Positions 40,440-48,519 of a DNA stretch of 64,000 nucleotides are shown here, one piece after another. Source of the DNA: Coriobacteriia bacterium (GTDB lineage: Bacteria; Actinomycetota; Coriobacteriia; Anaerosomatales; Anaerosomataceae); contig JAUSBK010000001.1 of NCBI GenBank assembly GCA_030652115.1, forward strand, positions 368,254-432,253, in the 5' to 3' direction. A model generated the notes under the pieces. That model was not told where the DNA came from, made no database searches, and was given only the letters and a program-made list of their open reading frames with translations. The translations under genes and the position numbers were made by a program. How positions within the stretch are numbered: the stretch's first letter is position 1; each line of letters opens with the position of its first letter.

Positions 40440-40637
40440 ATGCCAAAGCAGCCCGATACCGAGTACAGCCTCTCGTCTCGTTCCGAGGGGATGCGCTACC
40501 AATGGCAGTCCTATACGCGGGCCGAGGTCGAGGCGCTGGCCCGCAAGCTGGGCGAGCCGGAGGACCGGTGCGCGAGGAACATCGACCCGCGTATCCCGCG
40601 TCTGCTCGCCACGCTGCTGCACGGATACGCCGAGTGA
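40440..40637 (+). CDS. Hypothetical protein, 65 aa
   Basis: ATG 40440 follows GAGGAGGGG. The peptide is basic and hydrophilic (YQWQSYTRAEVEALARKLG, then IDPRIPRLLATLLHGYAE) with no membrane helix. Unrecognised. It lies 60 bases after the hairpin repeat, facing a minus-strand 66-aa gene. Confidence 0.5.
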   Translation: MPKQPDTEYSLSSRSEGMRYQWQSYTRAEVEALARKLGEPEDRCARNIDPRIPRLLATLLHGYAE

Positions 40638-40686
40638 CCCTCCGGTCGCGTCGGGGATCCCGCGCTCAGGCAAAGCGCCCGGGGGG

Positions 40687-40887
40687 CTAGCTCAGGCCGG
40701 GCTTCCTGGTGTGGGCTCTGCCCCCGACGATAAGGCGATCGTGGCGCATGTGCTCCCGGTTCGCGGCGCGCATAGTCTCGCGGGCTTGCTTACGTTCAAG
40801 AGCTGCGCGGAATGCTGCGGCTTGGTCCTTCGCGCTCGCGCCCTCCTGGAATGGCCAATGATCGGGCTTCGGTGCTTCGGATGGCAT
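40687..40887 (-). CDS. Hypothetical protein, 66 aa
   Basis: ATG 40887 has GAGGAGG nine bases upstream. The frame runs further upstream without a site. The product is short, helical and very basic (FRAALERKQARETMRAANRE), ending HTRKPGLS. Unrecognised. From 40888 to 41159 there is no gene. Confidence 0.5.
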   Translation of the reverse strand: MPSEAPKPDHWPFQEGASAKDQAAAFRAALERKQARETMRAANREHMRHDRLIVGGRAHTRKPGLS

Positions 40888-41159
40888 TGCACTCGCCTCC
40901 TCGGTTCCGGGCGGTGTTGCCCGGCGGCACATCTCGCGATCACGCACTCGTCTTACCGACGCGTTAACCCCGTGGGGGTCGCCTCGCAGGCGCGCGGTGT
41001 GTCTCGGTGTATGTACCCTCCGCGCGGGCCCTCGGCCCACCGAGTGCCCGGCGGCCTGCATTCATCGGCTGACCGTAACATCCACCACTCGTGTATCATT
41101 CGCAGACGACTTCTCGTGTGCCGGTGCCACATGTGCCCGGCTGATCCACTGGGGGACCG

Positions 41160-41804
41160 TTGGAAGACCAGATAGTGCTGCACCGACGTGTCCGGTCGAC
41201 GCTGCTTACGGGCGTCATCGTGCTCGCCGTCTCGGCGGCGCTCATCGCCATCGTGCTCTACGTCCGGGATGTCACGGGCGTGCCGATGGGCACGCTCACC
41301 CGGGACCCGCTCTCCGGCAAGCCAGCTTATTTCGGCTTCCTCTCGCAGGCCGGCATCCTGTTCTGGGCAGCCGGTGCCGCTGCCGCATTCCTCGCGGCAT
41401 CCGCGCTCACCGGCGCACCGGACGCGAGCGGCCGTCGCTTCCTGTTCTCAGCGGGGCTCTTGACTGTGGCGCTATGCGTCGATGACGCGTTCCTGCTGCA
41501 CGATGAGGTCCTGCCGAAGCTCGGCGTGCCCGAGGAGATCCTCTACGCGGTCTACCTCGGCTGCATGCTGGCGTTCCTGATCGCGTTCCGAAGGCACATC
41601 CTGCGGACCGAGTACCCGATTCTGCTTCTGGCGCTCGGCTTTCTCGGGCTCTCCGTCATCTGTGATGCGTGCGGCCTGCCCTGGCTGGACCCGTACCTGC
41701 TCGAGGACGGCGCGAAGGTCGCGGGCATCGTGGCCTGGGCGGCCTATCTGTTCCGGACGGGTGGCTCGCTCATCGGGGGCCAGCTCGACGGCACGAACCG
41801 GTAG
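41160..41804 (+). CDS. Multi-span membrane protein, 214 aa
   Basis: TTG 41160 directly after GGGGGACCG is the most likely start. Six hydrophobic segments are visible, among them LLTGVIVLAVSAALIAIVLY, AGILFWAAGAAAAFLAAS, LFSAGLLTVALCVDDAFLL and ILLLALGFLGLSVICDA. The HDEVLPKLGVPE loop after segment three has a conserved look (His-Asp-Glu), but I do not recognise the family. The gene stands alone, convergent with the 54-aa gene. Confidence 0.65.
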   Translation: MEDQIVLHRRVRSTLLTGVIVLAVSAALIAIVLYVRDVTGVPMGTLTRDPLSGKPAYFGFLSQAGILFWAAGAAAAFLAASALTGAPDASGRRFLFSAGLLTVALCVDDAFLLHDEVLPKLGVPEEILYAVYLGCMLAFLIAFRRHILRTEYPILLLALGFLGLSVICDACGLPWLDPYLLEDGAKVAGIVAWAAYLFRTGGSLIGGQLDGTNR

Positions 41805-41845
41805 GTACGTCGTCGCATCCGCGACGAGGACCCTCTGCGCGCGCT

Positions 41846-42010
41846 CTACCGCACTGCCACGCCCAGGTAGTACGGCCAGATGAACAGGCCGAGGACCGCC
41901 GTCCAGAAGCCGAGCTTCACGTAGGCGATCGTGAAGAGCCATCCGATGAACCAGATGATCCCCATGCCCGTGTCGACGTGGACCTTCTGAGTGCCTTCGC
42001 CCCATGCCAT
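41846..42010 (-). CDS. Small membrane protein, 54 aa
   Basis: A short frame from ATG 42010 after GAGAGGA. It starts MAWGEGTQKVHVDTGMG and continues with two membrane helices (IIWFIGWLFTIAYVKLG, TAVLGLFIWPYYLGVAV). The composition, with many Trp and Gly, and the good ribosome site make it a real gene. No function known. It follows the DUF2089/SHOCT-like operon on the same strand after a 63-base gap and may belong to it. Confidence 0.72.
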   Translation of the reverse strand: MAWGEGTQKVHVDTGMGIIWFIGWLFTIAYVKLGFWTAVLGLFIWPYYLGVAVR

Positions 42011-42073
42011 GGTGCCCGTCCTCTCGGTCTGCCGCGCTCCCGGCGCGGCGTGAGTACCGTCTCAATCGCTCCC

Positions 42074-42520
42074 TCAGGCGCAGAACACCCTGATGGTGTC
42101 GCCGTTGGCCGCGCTCACGTTGACCTCCATCTCGCGGAGGCTCTGGATGATGTCCTCGATGTCCTCCGGCTTGATGTTGTTGAGGTCGAACGACATGCCG
42201 GCCTCGGTCATCGACGTGTTGATCTGCTCCATCGCCTGTGGCGGGATGAGCGACGTGAGCTTGAGCCCGGTGCGCAGCAGCGCGAGCGGGACCTTCACGT
42301 CGACCTTGTCGCTATTCACGCTGTCGACTTTCACGTACATGAACTTCGGCGTGCCCGAGGCCGAGGGCCCGGTGGGCCAGTCCGCCGAAGGCGGCGGGGT
42401 GGGGACCGGCTGGGCCGGATCGGTGTCCGCGCCGATCGAATCGAGGAGCATGTCGGCCTCGTCGGCCGTGATCTTGCCCTCGGCGAGCATGCCTAGGATG
42501 CGCTTGCGGTCTTCGTTCAT
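42074..42520 (-). CDS. SHOCT-like domain protein, 148 aa
   Basis: ATG 42520 starts MNEDRKRILGMLAEGKITAD then EADMLLDSIG, the short helical SHOCT-like start also seen at the N-terminus of YvlB/DUF4097 proteins. A Pro-rich linker (about 34-54) leads to a compact C-terminal domain (FMYVKVDSVNSDKVDVKVPL..DIIQSLREMEVNVS) ending IRVFCA. It is the third gene of a minus-strand operon with DUF2089 and a small membrane protein. The role is unknown; membrane-stress sensing has been suggested for similar sets in Firmicutes. Confidence 0.75.
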   Translation of the reverse strand: MNEDRKRILGMLAEGKITADEADMLLDSIGADTDPAQPVPTPPPSADWPTGPSASGTPKFMYVKVDSVNSDKVDVKVPLALLRTGLKLTSLIPPQAMEQINTSMTEAGMSFDLNNIKPEDIEDIIQSLREMEVNVSAANGDTIRVFCA

Positions 42521-42535
42521 CGTTGATCAGTCCTC

Positions 42536-42826
42536 TCAGTAGATGTCGACGTTCACGCGGCTGCCGCCGTTGTTCGCCCGGACATGGGTGCCTCTGGCGG
42601 CGGAGAGCAGGCCGAGCGAGCGGAGCACGAGCAGCGTGTAGTGGTGATAGCGGGCGCCTCCGAGCAGCAGTACGAGGTCGGCGATCAGGGTGCCGATGAG
42701 CGCGAGTGCCACGAGGGGCAACAGCAGCGGCCACAGCAGGAAGACCGGCAGCCAGATCCTGAAACTCCGGGAACCCTCTTCTTTCACCCGCACGTCGATG
42801 ACGAACGGGGGCAGGTAGGTGCTCAT
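42536..42826 (-). CDS. Small membrane protein of the DUF2089 operon, 96 aa
   Basis: ATG overlaps the stop of the DUF2089 gene (ATGA). A polar start (MSTYLPPFVIDVRVKEEGS) is followed by two membrane helices (WLPVFLLWPLLLPLVALAL, ADLVLLLGG region) and a basic tail with NGGSRVNVDIY. Unrecognised, but translational coupling to DUF2089 makes it part of the same system. The SHOCT-like gene follows 15 bases on. Confidence 0.7.
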   Translation of the reverse strand: MSTYLPPFVIDVRVKEEGSRSFRIWLPVFLLWPLLLPLVALALIGTLIADLVLLLGGARYHHYTLLVLRSLGLLSAARGTHVRANNGGSRVNVDIY

Positions 42827-43194
42827 CGCCGCAGCCTCTCCGCGGCCTCAACCGCGGTGATCTCGCCGCGGTCGAGCAAGTCGAGTACCTCATCGCTGGG
42901 TTCAGACGCCGGCTCGATGTCGATCTGCACGAGCTGGAGCTGCGCGGCGATGCGGTTGAGCCGGTTCTTGATGGTGGGGTAGCTCACGCCGAACGCCTTC
43001 TCCATGTGCTTGATCGAGCCGTGGCATCGAACGAACTCGCCCACGAAGACCTGGTCCTCGTAGCGAAGCCCTGCCAGCGGCGGCGGCTCGAACTCACCCT
43101 CGAGGGTGATGCCGCTGTCCTTGAGACGGACCTGCGTGACGACGAACGCGCGGTCGCCCGTGAGGTCGGTCAGATCGTGCCAATCATGTGCCAT
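42823..43194 (-). CDS. DUF2089-type DNA-binding protein
   Basis: 123 residues from ATG 43194, eight bases after AGGGAG. EFVRCHGSIKHMEKAFGVSY then PTIKNRLNRI is the helix-turn-helix of DUF2089 proteins; LLDRGEITAVEAAERLRR ends it in a SHOCT-like helix. The usual N-terminal zinc ribbon of DUF2089 is absent. Upstream on the minus strand TTGACT (43252-43247) and TACACT (43231-43226) may form a promoter with a short spacer; direct AATCAAT repeats at 43259-43273 are candidate binding sites. It probably regulates its own operon. Confidence 0.8.
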   Translation of the reverse strand: MAHDWHDLTDLTGDRAFVVTQVRLKDSGITLEGEFEPPPLAGLRYEDQVFVGEFVRCHGSIKHMEKAFGVSYPTIKNRLNRIAAQLQLVQIDIEPASEPSDEVLDLLDRGEITAVEAAERLRR

Positions 43195-43401
43195 AGCGCC
43201 ACTCCCTTTCAATTCCCACGAGCATAGTGTACCCGCAGATTGAGAAAGTCAAGACCGGAATCAATAAAATCAATATGTGAGGCTTGCGTCGGCATGTGGT
43301 CGTGCTGGCGGGCACGCCAAAGCGCACGCTCTCCGACGTGGAGGGCGGGCGCTCGAGGTTCGGGCGTTCAAGAGGACCCGCTGGTGCCCGGGACTGCGTG
43401 T

Positions 43402-44316
43402 CTACTGCGAGACGATGCGGTAGCGCACCTCGTGCACGCCGGTGAAGCCGAGCACGCGCGCCACGCCGGGGCCGAGGTCGAACTCCCGGCCGGCGGTGTA
43501 CGGCCCGCGGTCTGCGACTTTGGCGACCGCGCGCTTGCCGTTGTACTCGAATTCGATGAGCGTGCCGAACGGCAGCGTCTTGTGCGCGACCATCATCGAG
43601 TAGGGCCCGATCGCCTCGCCGCTGGCTCCCCTGCCGGTGAAGTTCCAGCTGTAGTGCGATGCGACCGCCGTCCCCCACTCGCCGGTGCCGACGAGGCCCT
43701 GGTTCACCTTGGTTGCGGCGTCAGCGGCGGCTTTGGCGGCCTTGGCCTTGGCGGCCATCTGCGCCTCGTATTCCCTGAGCGCGGCCTCGCTCGCCGCGAG
43801 TTGCTGTCGCGCTACGGCGACCTCCTGCTCGAGCACAGAGAGCGCCTCGGCCTGCTCGGACTGGAGTGTGAGAAGCTCCTCGGCGGACGACGTGGCCTCG
43901 GCCTGCGCGGCCTTGAGCGCGGTGAGATTGTCGTTGGCCTGCCGGGCGATCCGGTCGAGCAGATCGAGCCGTGCCGCGAGTTCCTGCAGATCGGACGCAC
44001 CCAACAGGAGCGACAGCGTGTCGGCGCCGGTGGAGCGGTACATCGCGGACACATGAGCCTGGAGTCGCGCCTGGCACTGCTGCTCCTGGAGGACCAGGCG
44101 GTCCAGCTCCCCGGAAGCCGCAGCCACTTGGGCGTCGATCGCCGATGATTCTGCCTGGGCTGCGTCGTACTTTGCGAGTGCAGTCTCGAGCACGGCGCGG
44201 TCGGCCGTGACCTCTGTGGCGGTGGGCAGGGCTGTCGCCTGCGTCATAGGGAGCCCCACGACGCTTGCCGCCATCACCACGGCCAGGACGAGCCCGGCTG
44301 TCCTTCGGAGAAACAT
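43402..44316 (-). CDS. Secreted protein with coiled coil and RlpA-like double-psi beta-barrel
   Basis: 304 residues. A signal peptide (MFLRRTAGLVLAVVMAASVV, cut after TQATA) is followed by a long coiled coil (about 38-205) as in PcsB/RipA-type cell-wall proteins. The C-terminal domain (about 212-304) is RlpA-like: ASHYSWNFTGRGASGEAIGP, MMVAHKTLPFGTLIEF, VADRGPY and REFDLGPGVARVLGF. The Asp and His of the barrel groove are present. RlpA domains bind or cut denuded glycan strands. Monocistronic between short intergenic stretches; probably acts in peptidoglycan remodelling. Confidence 0.88.
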   Translation of the reverse strand: MFLRRTAGLVLAVVMAASVVGLPMTQATALPTATEVTADRAVLETALAKYDAAQAESSAIDAQVAAASGELDRLVLQEQQCQARLQAHVSAMYRSTGADTLSLLLGASDLQELAARLDLLDRIARQANDNLTALKAAQAEATSSAEELLTLQSEQAEALSVLEQEVAVARQQLAASEAALREYEAQMAAKAKAAKAAADAATKVNQGLVGTGEWGTAVASHYSWNFTGRGASGEAIGPYSMMVAHKTLPFGTLIEFEYNGKRAVAKVADRGPYTAGREFDLGPGVARVLGFTGVHEVRYRIVSQ

Positions 44317-44376
44317 GTCGAAGAGTTTAGCACCGTAGGCCGTGAGGTGCGCCCGCGTGGCGAAGGGAGGTCCGTC

Positions 44377-44646
44377 TCAGTAGTACGTCCGCACCCTGAC
44401 GCCGAGCCGCTCGAGGTGCTTCGGCAGGGCTTCGAAGTGCTTGCTGCTGCCCGGGAACGCCTTGCCGGTCGGGATCGTCAGGGGCATGGCGCAGATGTCC
44501 GTGACCCGCTTCTTCATGTCTTCGTCGATGTCGTCGGTCCAGTCGAAACCGATGTCGAGCATTGCGCCATTCTCGTCGAGCTTGTGCCAGGTGAGCGTGG
44601 CAAGCAGCTTGTCGCTCTTCGTCAGGTCCATGTGCGACTTGAGCAT
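44377..44646 (-). CDS. Hypothetical protein, 89 aa
   Basis: ATG 44646 lies six bases after AAAGGGA. The protein is soluble, starts MLKSHMDLTKSDKLLATLTW and contains DIGFDWTDDIDEDMKKRVTD and FPGSSKHFEALPKHLERLG. It has no membrane segment. I do not recognise the family. Confidence 0.6.
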   Translation of the reverse strand: MLKSHMDLTKSDKLLATLTWHKLDENGAMLDIGFDWTDDIDEDMKKRVTDICAMPLTIPTGKAFPGSSKHFEALPKHLERLGVRVRTYY

Positions 44647-45070
44647 CGGGTTCCCTTTCTCCGTGACGGTACTCCCGATCGTACACGACCAGCAGGCTGT
44701 GCCGTTCAGAATACGCAAGCGTGCTGACCGTTCGGCAACTATGCGTGCCGCTCATCCGAATATACCGGTCGGTTCGTCGGGACGGTGTTGTTGTGACGCT
44801 TGTCACAGGGTACTGTGATGATAGTCACAGTACGAGGCGATGAGCGGAACCCCTCCGGTCGGCCTCAGTCGCAGAACACATTGCAGCCCCACGCCGCCTG
44901 ATCGTGCGCCGTTCTTCCGGGTGAGACCCGGGGCGCCTGCGGTCCCGGTCTCGGGGGGTTGAGAGCAGGTCCGTGGCGAGTCGGATCGCCAATCGGTCGA
45001 GTCCGAGTCTCGTGGGTACGCGGATCCAGCTGTTGCATATGCATGTCGGGGACAGCAGGGGGTAGTCCGC
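44647..45070. other. Long intergenic region upstream of the exopolysaccharide locus
   Basis: No gene is seen in these 424 bases. It holds the two palindromes at 44792-44829 and a hairpin CCGGGT-GAG-ACCCGG (44917-44931). If transcription starts near the palindromes, the first locus gene would have a 5' leader of about 200 bases, but I could not match it to a known riboswitch. Confidence 0.6.
44792..44829. promoter_or_regulatory. Two CRP/FNR-type palindromes (TGTGA-N6-TCACA)
   Basis: TGTGACGCTTGTCACA (44792-44807) and TGTGATGATAGTCACA (44814-44829) are both perfect at the TGTGA and TCACA positions. Their centres are 22 bases apart, two helical turns, so two dimers would sit on the same face. 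The nearest genes are the plus-strand priming transferase (45071) and the minus-strand 89-aa gene (44646). Confidence 0.7.
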
Positions 45071-46603
45071 ATGAATACGGGTAGCGCCGCAGTCCGAGTC
45101 GAGCAGCACCGTCCACAACTGTTCGAGGTCCCGCGCCTGGAATCGTACACCGAGCCTGTCAAGGCCGGTGCTTTCGTGTCCCGGGACGTACGTCACCGCC
45201 GCGTGGCATCCGCCCTCGTGGCGTCCGACGCCACGATGCTCTTGCTCGCATCGCTTGCGGCCACCGTCGTCTACCGGTATGCGCTTCAGGCCATGTCCGG
45301 CGGCATCAGCCCGATGTCCGCGCTCTGGTCCGTGCTGTTCGCCGTGGCGACCGTCGCCGCCATGGCCTCGTCGCACCTGTACTCGATAGAGAGCCTCGGT
45401 TGGGGATCCGCCGAGTTCACGCGGGTCGGCCGTTCGATCATCGGCGGGCTCGTCTCAACGGTCCTCGTGCTCTTCCTCCTCGGCGTAGACAGCCCGTCGC
45501 GCCTCTGGATGCTGCTTGCGAGCACGTTTGCCGTGGTGTCGGTCACCGTCGGGCGCGGCGTGCTGCGCACGATCGGCTCCCGTCTCACGAAACGTGGCGG
45601 CTGGCTGCAGCGGCCCACGCTCATCGTCGGCTCGAATGGTGAGGCGGCCGAGCTGGCCTCGCTGCTCAAAGTCCAGCCCAGCTCGGGCCTGGTGCCCGTC
45701 GGCTGCCTGCGTAGCTCGCTCAAAGACAAGCTCTCCTTCGACTACTGCGCTCCGTGCCTGCCCACGCTCGGCACCGCGCGAGATCTGTGCCGGGTCGTGC
45801 GGGAGCAGGGCATCGACACCGTGATCATCGTTGCCTCGGCGTTCGACTACGAGATCACCCAGCGGATGATCAAGGACCTTCGCGACCTCCCGGTGACCGT
45901 GCACATCTCCTCGGCGCTCAACGAGGTGCTCTCGAACCGCGTGGTCATGCGCGAGGTGAGCGGGGTCCCGCTGATCTCGCTCCGGGGCGTGTCGCTTTCC
46001 GACGCAAAGGTCCGCGGCAAGCGCGTCTTCGACTCGATAGTCGCCGGCGCGATCGTGGCCGTGGGCATGCCGCTGTGGGCGGCGCTGGCCGCGCTCATCA
46101 AACTCACGAGCGACGGACCGGTCTTCTATCGCCAGGAGCGGATCGGCCGCAACGGCGTGCCGTTTTACATGTACAAGTTCCGCTCGATGGTGACTGACGC
46201 CGACGCGATGCTGCAGCAGCTGCAGCAGGACAACCAGGCCGACGGTCCGCTGTTCAAGATGAAGAACGACCCCCGCGTGACGTCGGTGGGCCGGTGGATG
46301 CGCAAGTTCTCGCTCGACGAGTTCCCGCAGCTCATCAACGTTCTCAAGGGCGAGATGAGCCTCGTGGGTCCGCGACCGCCGCTTCCCGCCGAGACGATGC
46401 AGTACACGGATCAGGACTGGCGGCGCCTTGAGGTACTCCCCGGCATGACCGGCCTGTGGCAGGTCTCGGGGCGTTCGAAGCTCACGTTCCGCGACATGGT
46501 CCGTCTGGATGTCTTCTACATCGACAACTGGTCGCTCGGTTTGGATCTCTCCCTGCTGGCACGCACCGTGCCGGCTGTGGTTCTCGCTCGGGGCGCCTAC
46601 TAG
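45071..46603 (+). CDS. Exopolysaccharide priming enzyme: polyprenyl glycosylphosphotransferase
   Basis: 510 residues. Four or five membrane helices (about 50-170; ATMLLLASLAATVVYRYAL, then LVSTVLVLFLLGV), a nucleotide-sugar-binding-like central domain (TLIVGSNGEAAELASLL to ISLRGVSLSD), and the catalytic C-terminal domain: KRVFDSIVAGAIVAVGMPLW, GPVFYRQERIGRNG, FYMYKFRSMV, DEFPQLINVL, VGPRPPLP and GLWQVSGRS. These enzymes put the first sugar-phosphate on undecaprenyl phosphate. The gene begins the locus and is preceded by the CRP-type palindromes. The sugar (glucose, galactose or other) cannot be told. Confidence 0.93.
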   Translation: MNTGSAAVRVEQHRPQLFEVPRLESYTEPVKAGAFVSRDVRHRRVASALVASDATMLLLASLAATVVYRYALQAMSGGISPMSALWSVLFAVATVAAMASSHLYSIESLGWGSAEFTRVGRSIIGGLVSTVLVLFLLGVDSPSRLWMLLASTFAVVSVTVGRGVLRTIGSRLTKRGGWLQRPTLIVGSNGEAAELASLLKVQPSSGLVPVGCLRSSLKDKLSFDYCAPCLPTLGTARDLCRVVREQGIDTVIIVASAFDYEITQRMIKDLRDLPVTVHISSALNEVLSNRVVMREVSGVPLISLRGVSLSDAKVRGKRVFDSIVAGAIVAVGMPLWAALAALIKLTSDGPVFYRQERIGRNGVPFYMYKFRSMVTDADAMLQQLQQDNQADGPLFKMKNDPRVTSVGRWMRKFSLDEFPQLINVLKGEMSLVGPRPPLPAETMQYTDQDWRRLEVLPGMTGLWQVSGRSKLTFRDMVRLDVFYIDNWSLGLDLSLLARTVPAVVLARGAY

Positions 46604-46645
46604 TATGTAGGAGCGAGCTGCTCTTCGAGACGCCGTCGCGTCCGC

Positions 46646-47377
46646 TTAGGCGGTGCGGCGGCGCTTCTCTTTGAGCGTGAGGAGCGCGAAGCGCGAGTTG
46701 CCGACGAGGTAGCGCTTCCACATTCGGCGCGGCTCCTGAGCGAAACGGTAGAACCACTCGAGCCCGGTCCGCTGCATCCACACGGGCGCACGCTTGGTGA
46801 GCCCTGCGATCACGTCAAAGCTCCCGCCTACTCCCATCGCGAAGACGGGTCCCATCTCGGGAAGGCGCTCGGCGAGGAAGAACTCCTTCTTCGGGCTCGT
46901 GATCCCCACGAACAGCAGGCGTGCGCCGGAGTCGCGGATCGTCCGTGCCACAGCCGCGTCGTCGTCGAAGTAGCCGTTGCGCGCGCCGGCGACCACCAGG
47001 CGCGGATGGACCTCCAGGATGCGTGCGAGACAGCCCTGGAGCACCTCCTCCCGCGCGCCGAGGAGGTAGACGGGCCAGGCATGCTCCTCGGCTTCGGCGA
47101 GCAAGCGCCACATCAGATCGATGCCGGCCACTCGCTCGGGCACGTCGAGGCCGAGCATGCGCCCCGCCCACACGACGGACTGGCCGTCGGCGTTGACGAT
47201 CTCACAGCTCGCGATCGCCTCGCGCAGGCCGGGCACGTCCTGCATCATCACGACCTTGCCCGCGTTGATGACCACGTGCTGTGCGGCGCGGCCGCTTTCC
47301 ACGAGTTCGGCGCAGCGGGCCACCGATTCGTCCATCGTGAGCAGATCGAGCGGCACGCCAAAGAGCTCAGCGCGCAT
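46646..47377 (-). CDS. WecG/TagA/CpsF family glycosyltransferase
   Basis: 243 residues from ATG 47377, overlapping the upstream stop. VFGVPLD-like LFGVPLDLLT, NAGKVVMMQD, IVNADGQSVVWAGRMLG, ERVAGIDLMWRLL, YLLGAREEVLQ and VGITSPKKEFFLAERL are the family motifs. WecG/TagA enzymes add ManNAc(A)-type sugars to lipid-linked intermediates on the cytoplasmic face. GSFDVIAGLTKRAPVWMQ is also typical. It is the last gene of the minus-strand half-locus (54232 down to 46646). Confidence 0.92.
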   Translation of the reverse strand: MRAELFGVPLDLLTMDESVARCAELVESGRAAQHVVINAGKVVMMQDVPGLREAIASCEIVNADGQSVVWAGRMLGLDVPERVAGIDLMWRLLAEAEEHAWPVYLLGAREEVLQGCLARILEVHPRLVVAGARNGYFDDDAAVARTIRDSGARLLFVGITSPKKEFFLAERLPEMGPVFAMGVGGSFDVIAGLTKRAPVWMQRTGLEWFYRFAQEPRRMWKRYLVGNSRFALLTLKEKRRRTA

Positions 47378-48519
47378 CAGCGTTCACCCCGCTGAAGCTC
47401 GGCGACTGCCGCTTCGAGCGGATCGCGTCGCTCTCCATGCAGGAGGCCGAGCGAGGACGTGCCGAGCGCCCAGTGCGCGTCGCCCCACCTGAGGAAGTGC
47501 CGCCGGTCGGTCGCAAAGCGCCCCTTCTGGTAGTACGTCGCGCCGGAGATCGGGTCGACGAGGAATCGCCGGGTCCAGTCGGCCACGCGTTCGGCGAGCG
47601 CAGCTGTCTCGAAGCCCCACGTTGCGAGCCGCGCCGCGACGTCCACCGCCGTGCCGGCGCTGTGGATGTCGTACGGGTGCGGCCGGTCGGTATAGTACTT
47701 CGGCTCGCCTTCTTCGCCGAAGAAGTCCCGCGTCCAGTGCGTCACGCCCCGTTCGAGAGAGCCGCGCACGGCTTCATCGCCGGTTGCCAGCCATACCTGC
47801 AGCAACCCGTCGAGGTTGTACGCGGTGTGGAAGTTGTCGGACCAGCCAAGTGATGCACCCTCACCGTACGGCCACGACCCGTTCTCGAGCTGCGCGGCGA
47901 TGGAGGTGTGCGCGCACGCGACCGCCGCATCCACCAGCGAGATGTCGCCGCGAAGCGTACCCGCCATGGCCACGAGTCCCGCGCCCAGCAGGTTCGCGTT
48001 GTGCACGAGCCGCGCGGAGTCGAGCGTGTAGCGGAAGAAGGGACGCCCGGCCGGTTCGAGCATGTGGTCGCTCAGGAAGGATGCCGAGGCTGTGAGCTGC
48101 GAGCGGAGGGACGGGTCGTCGGCGACGATGCCCGCGGTTCCGAGACCACGCGCCACGAACACCGTGGCGATCAGGTTGGGGGATCCGACCGGATAGAACG
48201 CCCAGCGCGTCTGCACATCGAACTCGTAGCCCCACGCGCCCTCCTCCAGCCGCGCGATGTCGTCGCGGTGAAGCAGCGCGTCCACGAGGGAGCGGGTCGC
48301 ATCGTCGGGCGCCGCTTCGCTTCGGCACGCGGCGGTCAGGTGTGCGCCGAGCGCTTTGGCCATCGGGAAGGGGGAGATGCCGAGTGCGCGCGACAAGTCG
48401 AGCGGGCAGCGCTTGCGTAGCTGTATGGCGACCTGGCGCGCCCGTGCGTGTCGCAGCACCCACGCGGGAATGCGGGAGCCGCGCAGTGCATCGAACGGAT
48501 CGATGCCGACGAGCTCCAT
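47377..48519 (-). CDS. Uncharacterised alpha-toroid-like protein of the exopolysaccharide locus
   Basis: 380 residues, coupled at both ends by TGATG overlaps. Repeated helix pairs and segments such as GAWGYEFDVQTRWAFYPVGS, NGSWPYGEGASLGWSDNFH, HTAYNLDGLLQVWLATGDE and YDIHSAGTAVDVAARL suggest an (alpha/alpha)-barrel like that of glycoside lyases, epimerases or terpene cyclases. Trp and Tyr are abundant. I do not recognise the family. It sits next to the two-domain oxidoreductase, where many loci carry a heparinase-type lyase, so a role in sugar-chain trimming or epimerisation is a guess. Confidence 0.7.
   Translation of the reverse strand: MELVGIDPFDALRGSRIPAWVLRHARARQVAIQLRKRCPLDLSRALGISPFPMAKALGAHLTAACRSEAAPDDATRSLVDALLHRDDIARLEEGAWGYEFDVQTRWAFYPVGSPNLIATVFVARGLGTAGIVADDPSLRSQLTASASFLSDHMLEPAGRPFFRYTLDSARLVHNANLLGAGLVAMAGTLRGDISLVDAAVACAHTSIAAQLENGSWPYGEGASLGWSDNFHTAYNLDGLLQVWLATGDEAVRGSLERGVTHWTRDFFGEEGEPKYYTDRPHPYDIHSAGTAVDVAARLATWGFETAALAERVADWTRRFLVDPISGATYYQKGRFATDRRHFLRWGDAHWALGTSSLGLLHGERRDPLEAAVAELQRGER

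Noticed and set aside
40680-40740. GGGGGGCTAGCTCAGG looks like the 5' part of a tRNA
   Set aside because: No matching anticodon arm, T-arm or acceptor 3' strand follows; it overlaps a small coding frame.
44880-45070. Riboswitch in the leader of the priming transferase gene
   Set aside because: Only one small hairpin is visible and no core motif of a known class could be matched.
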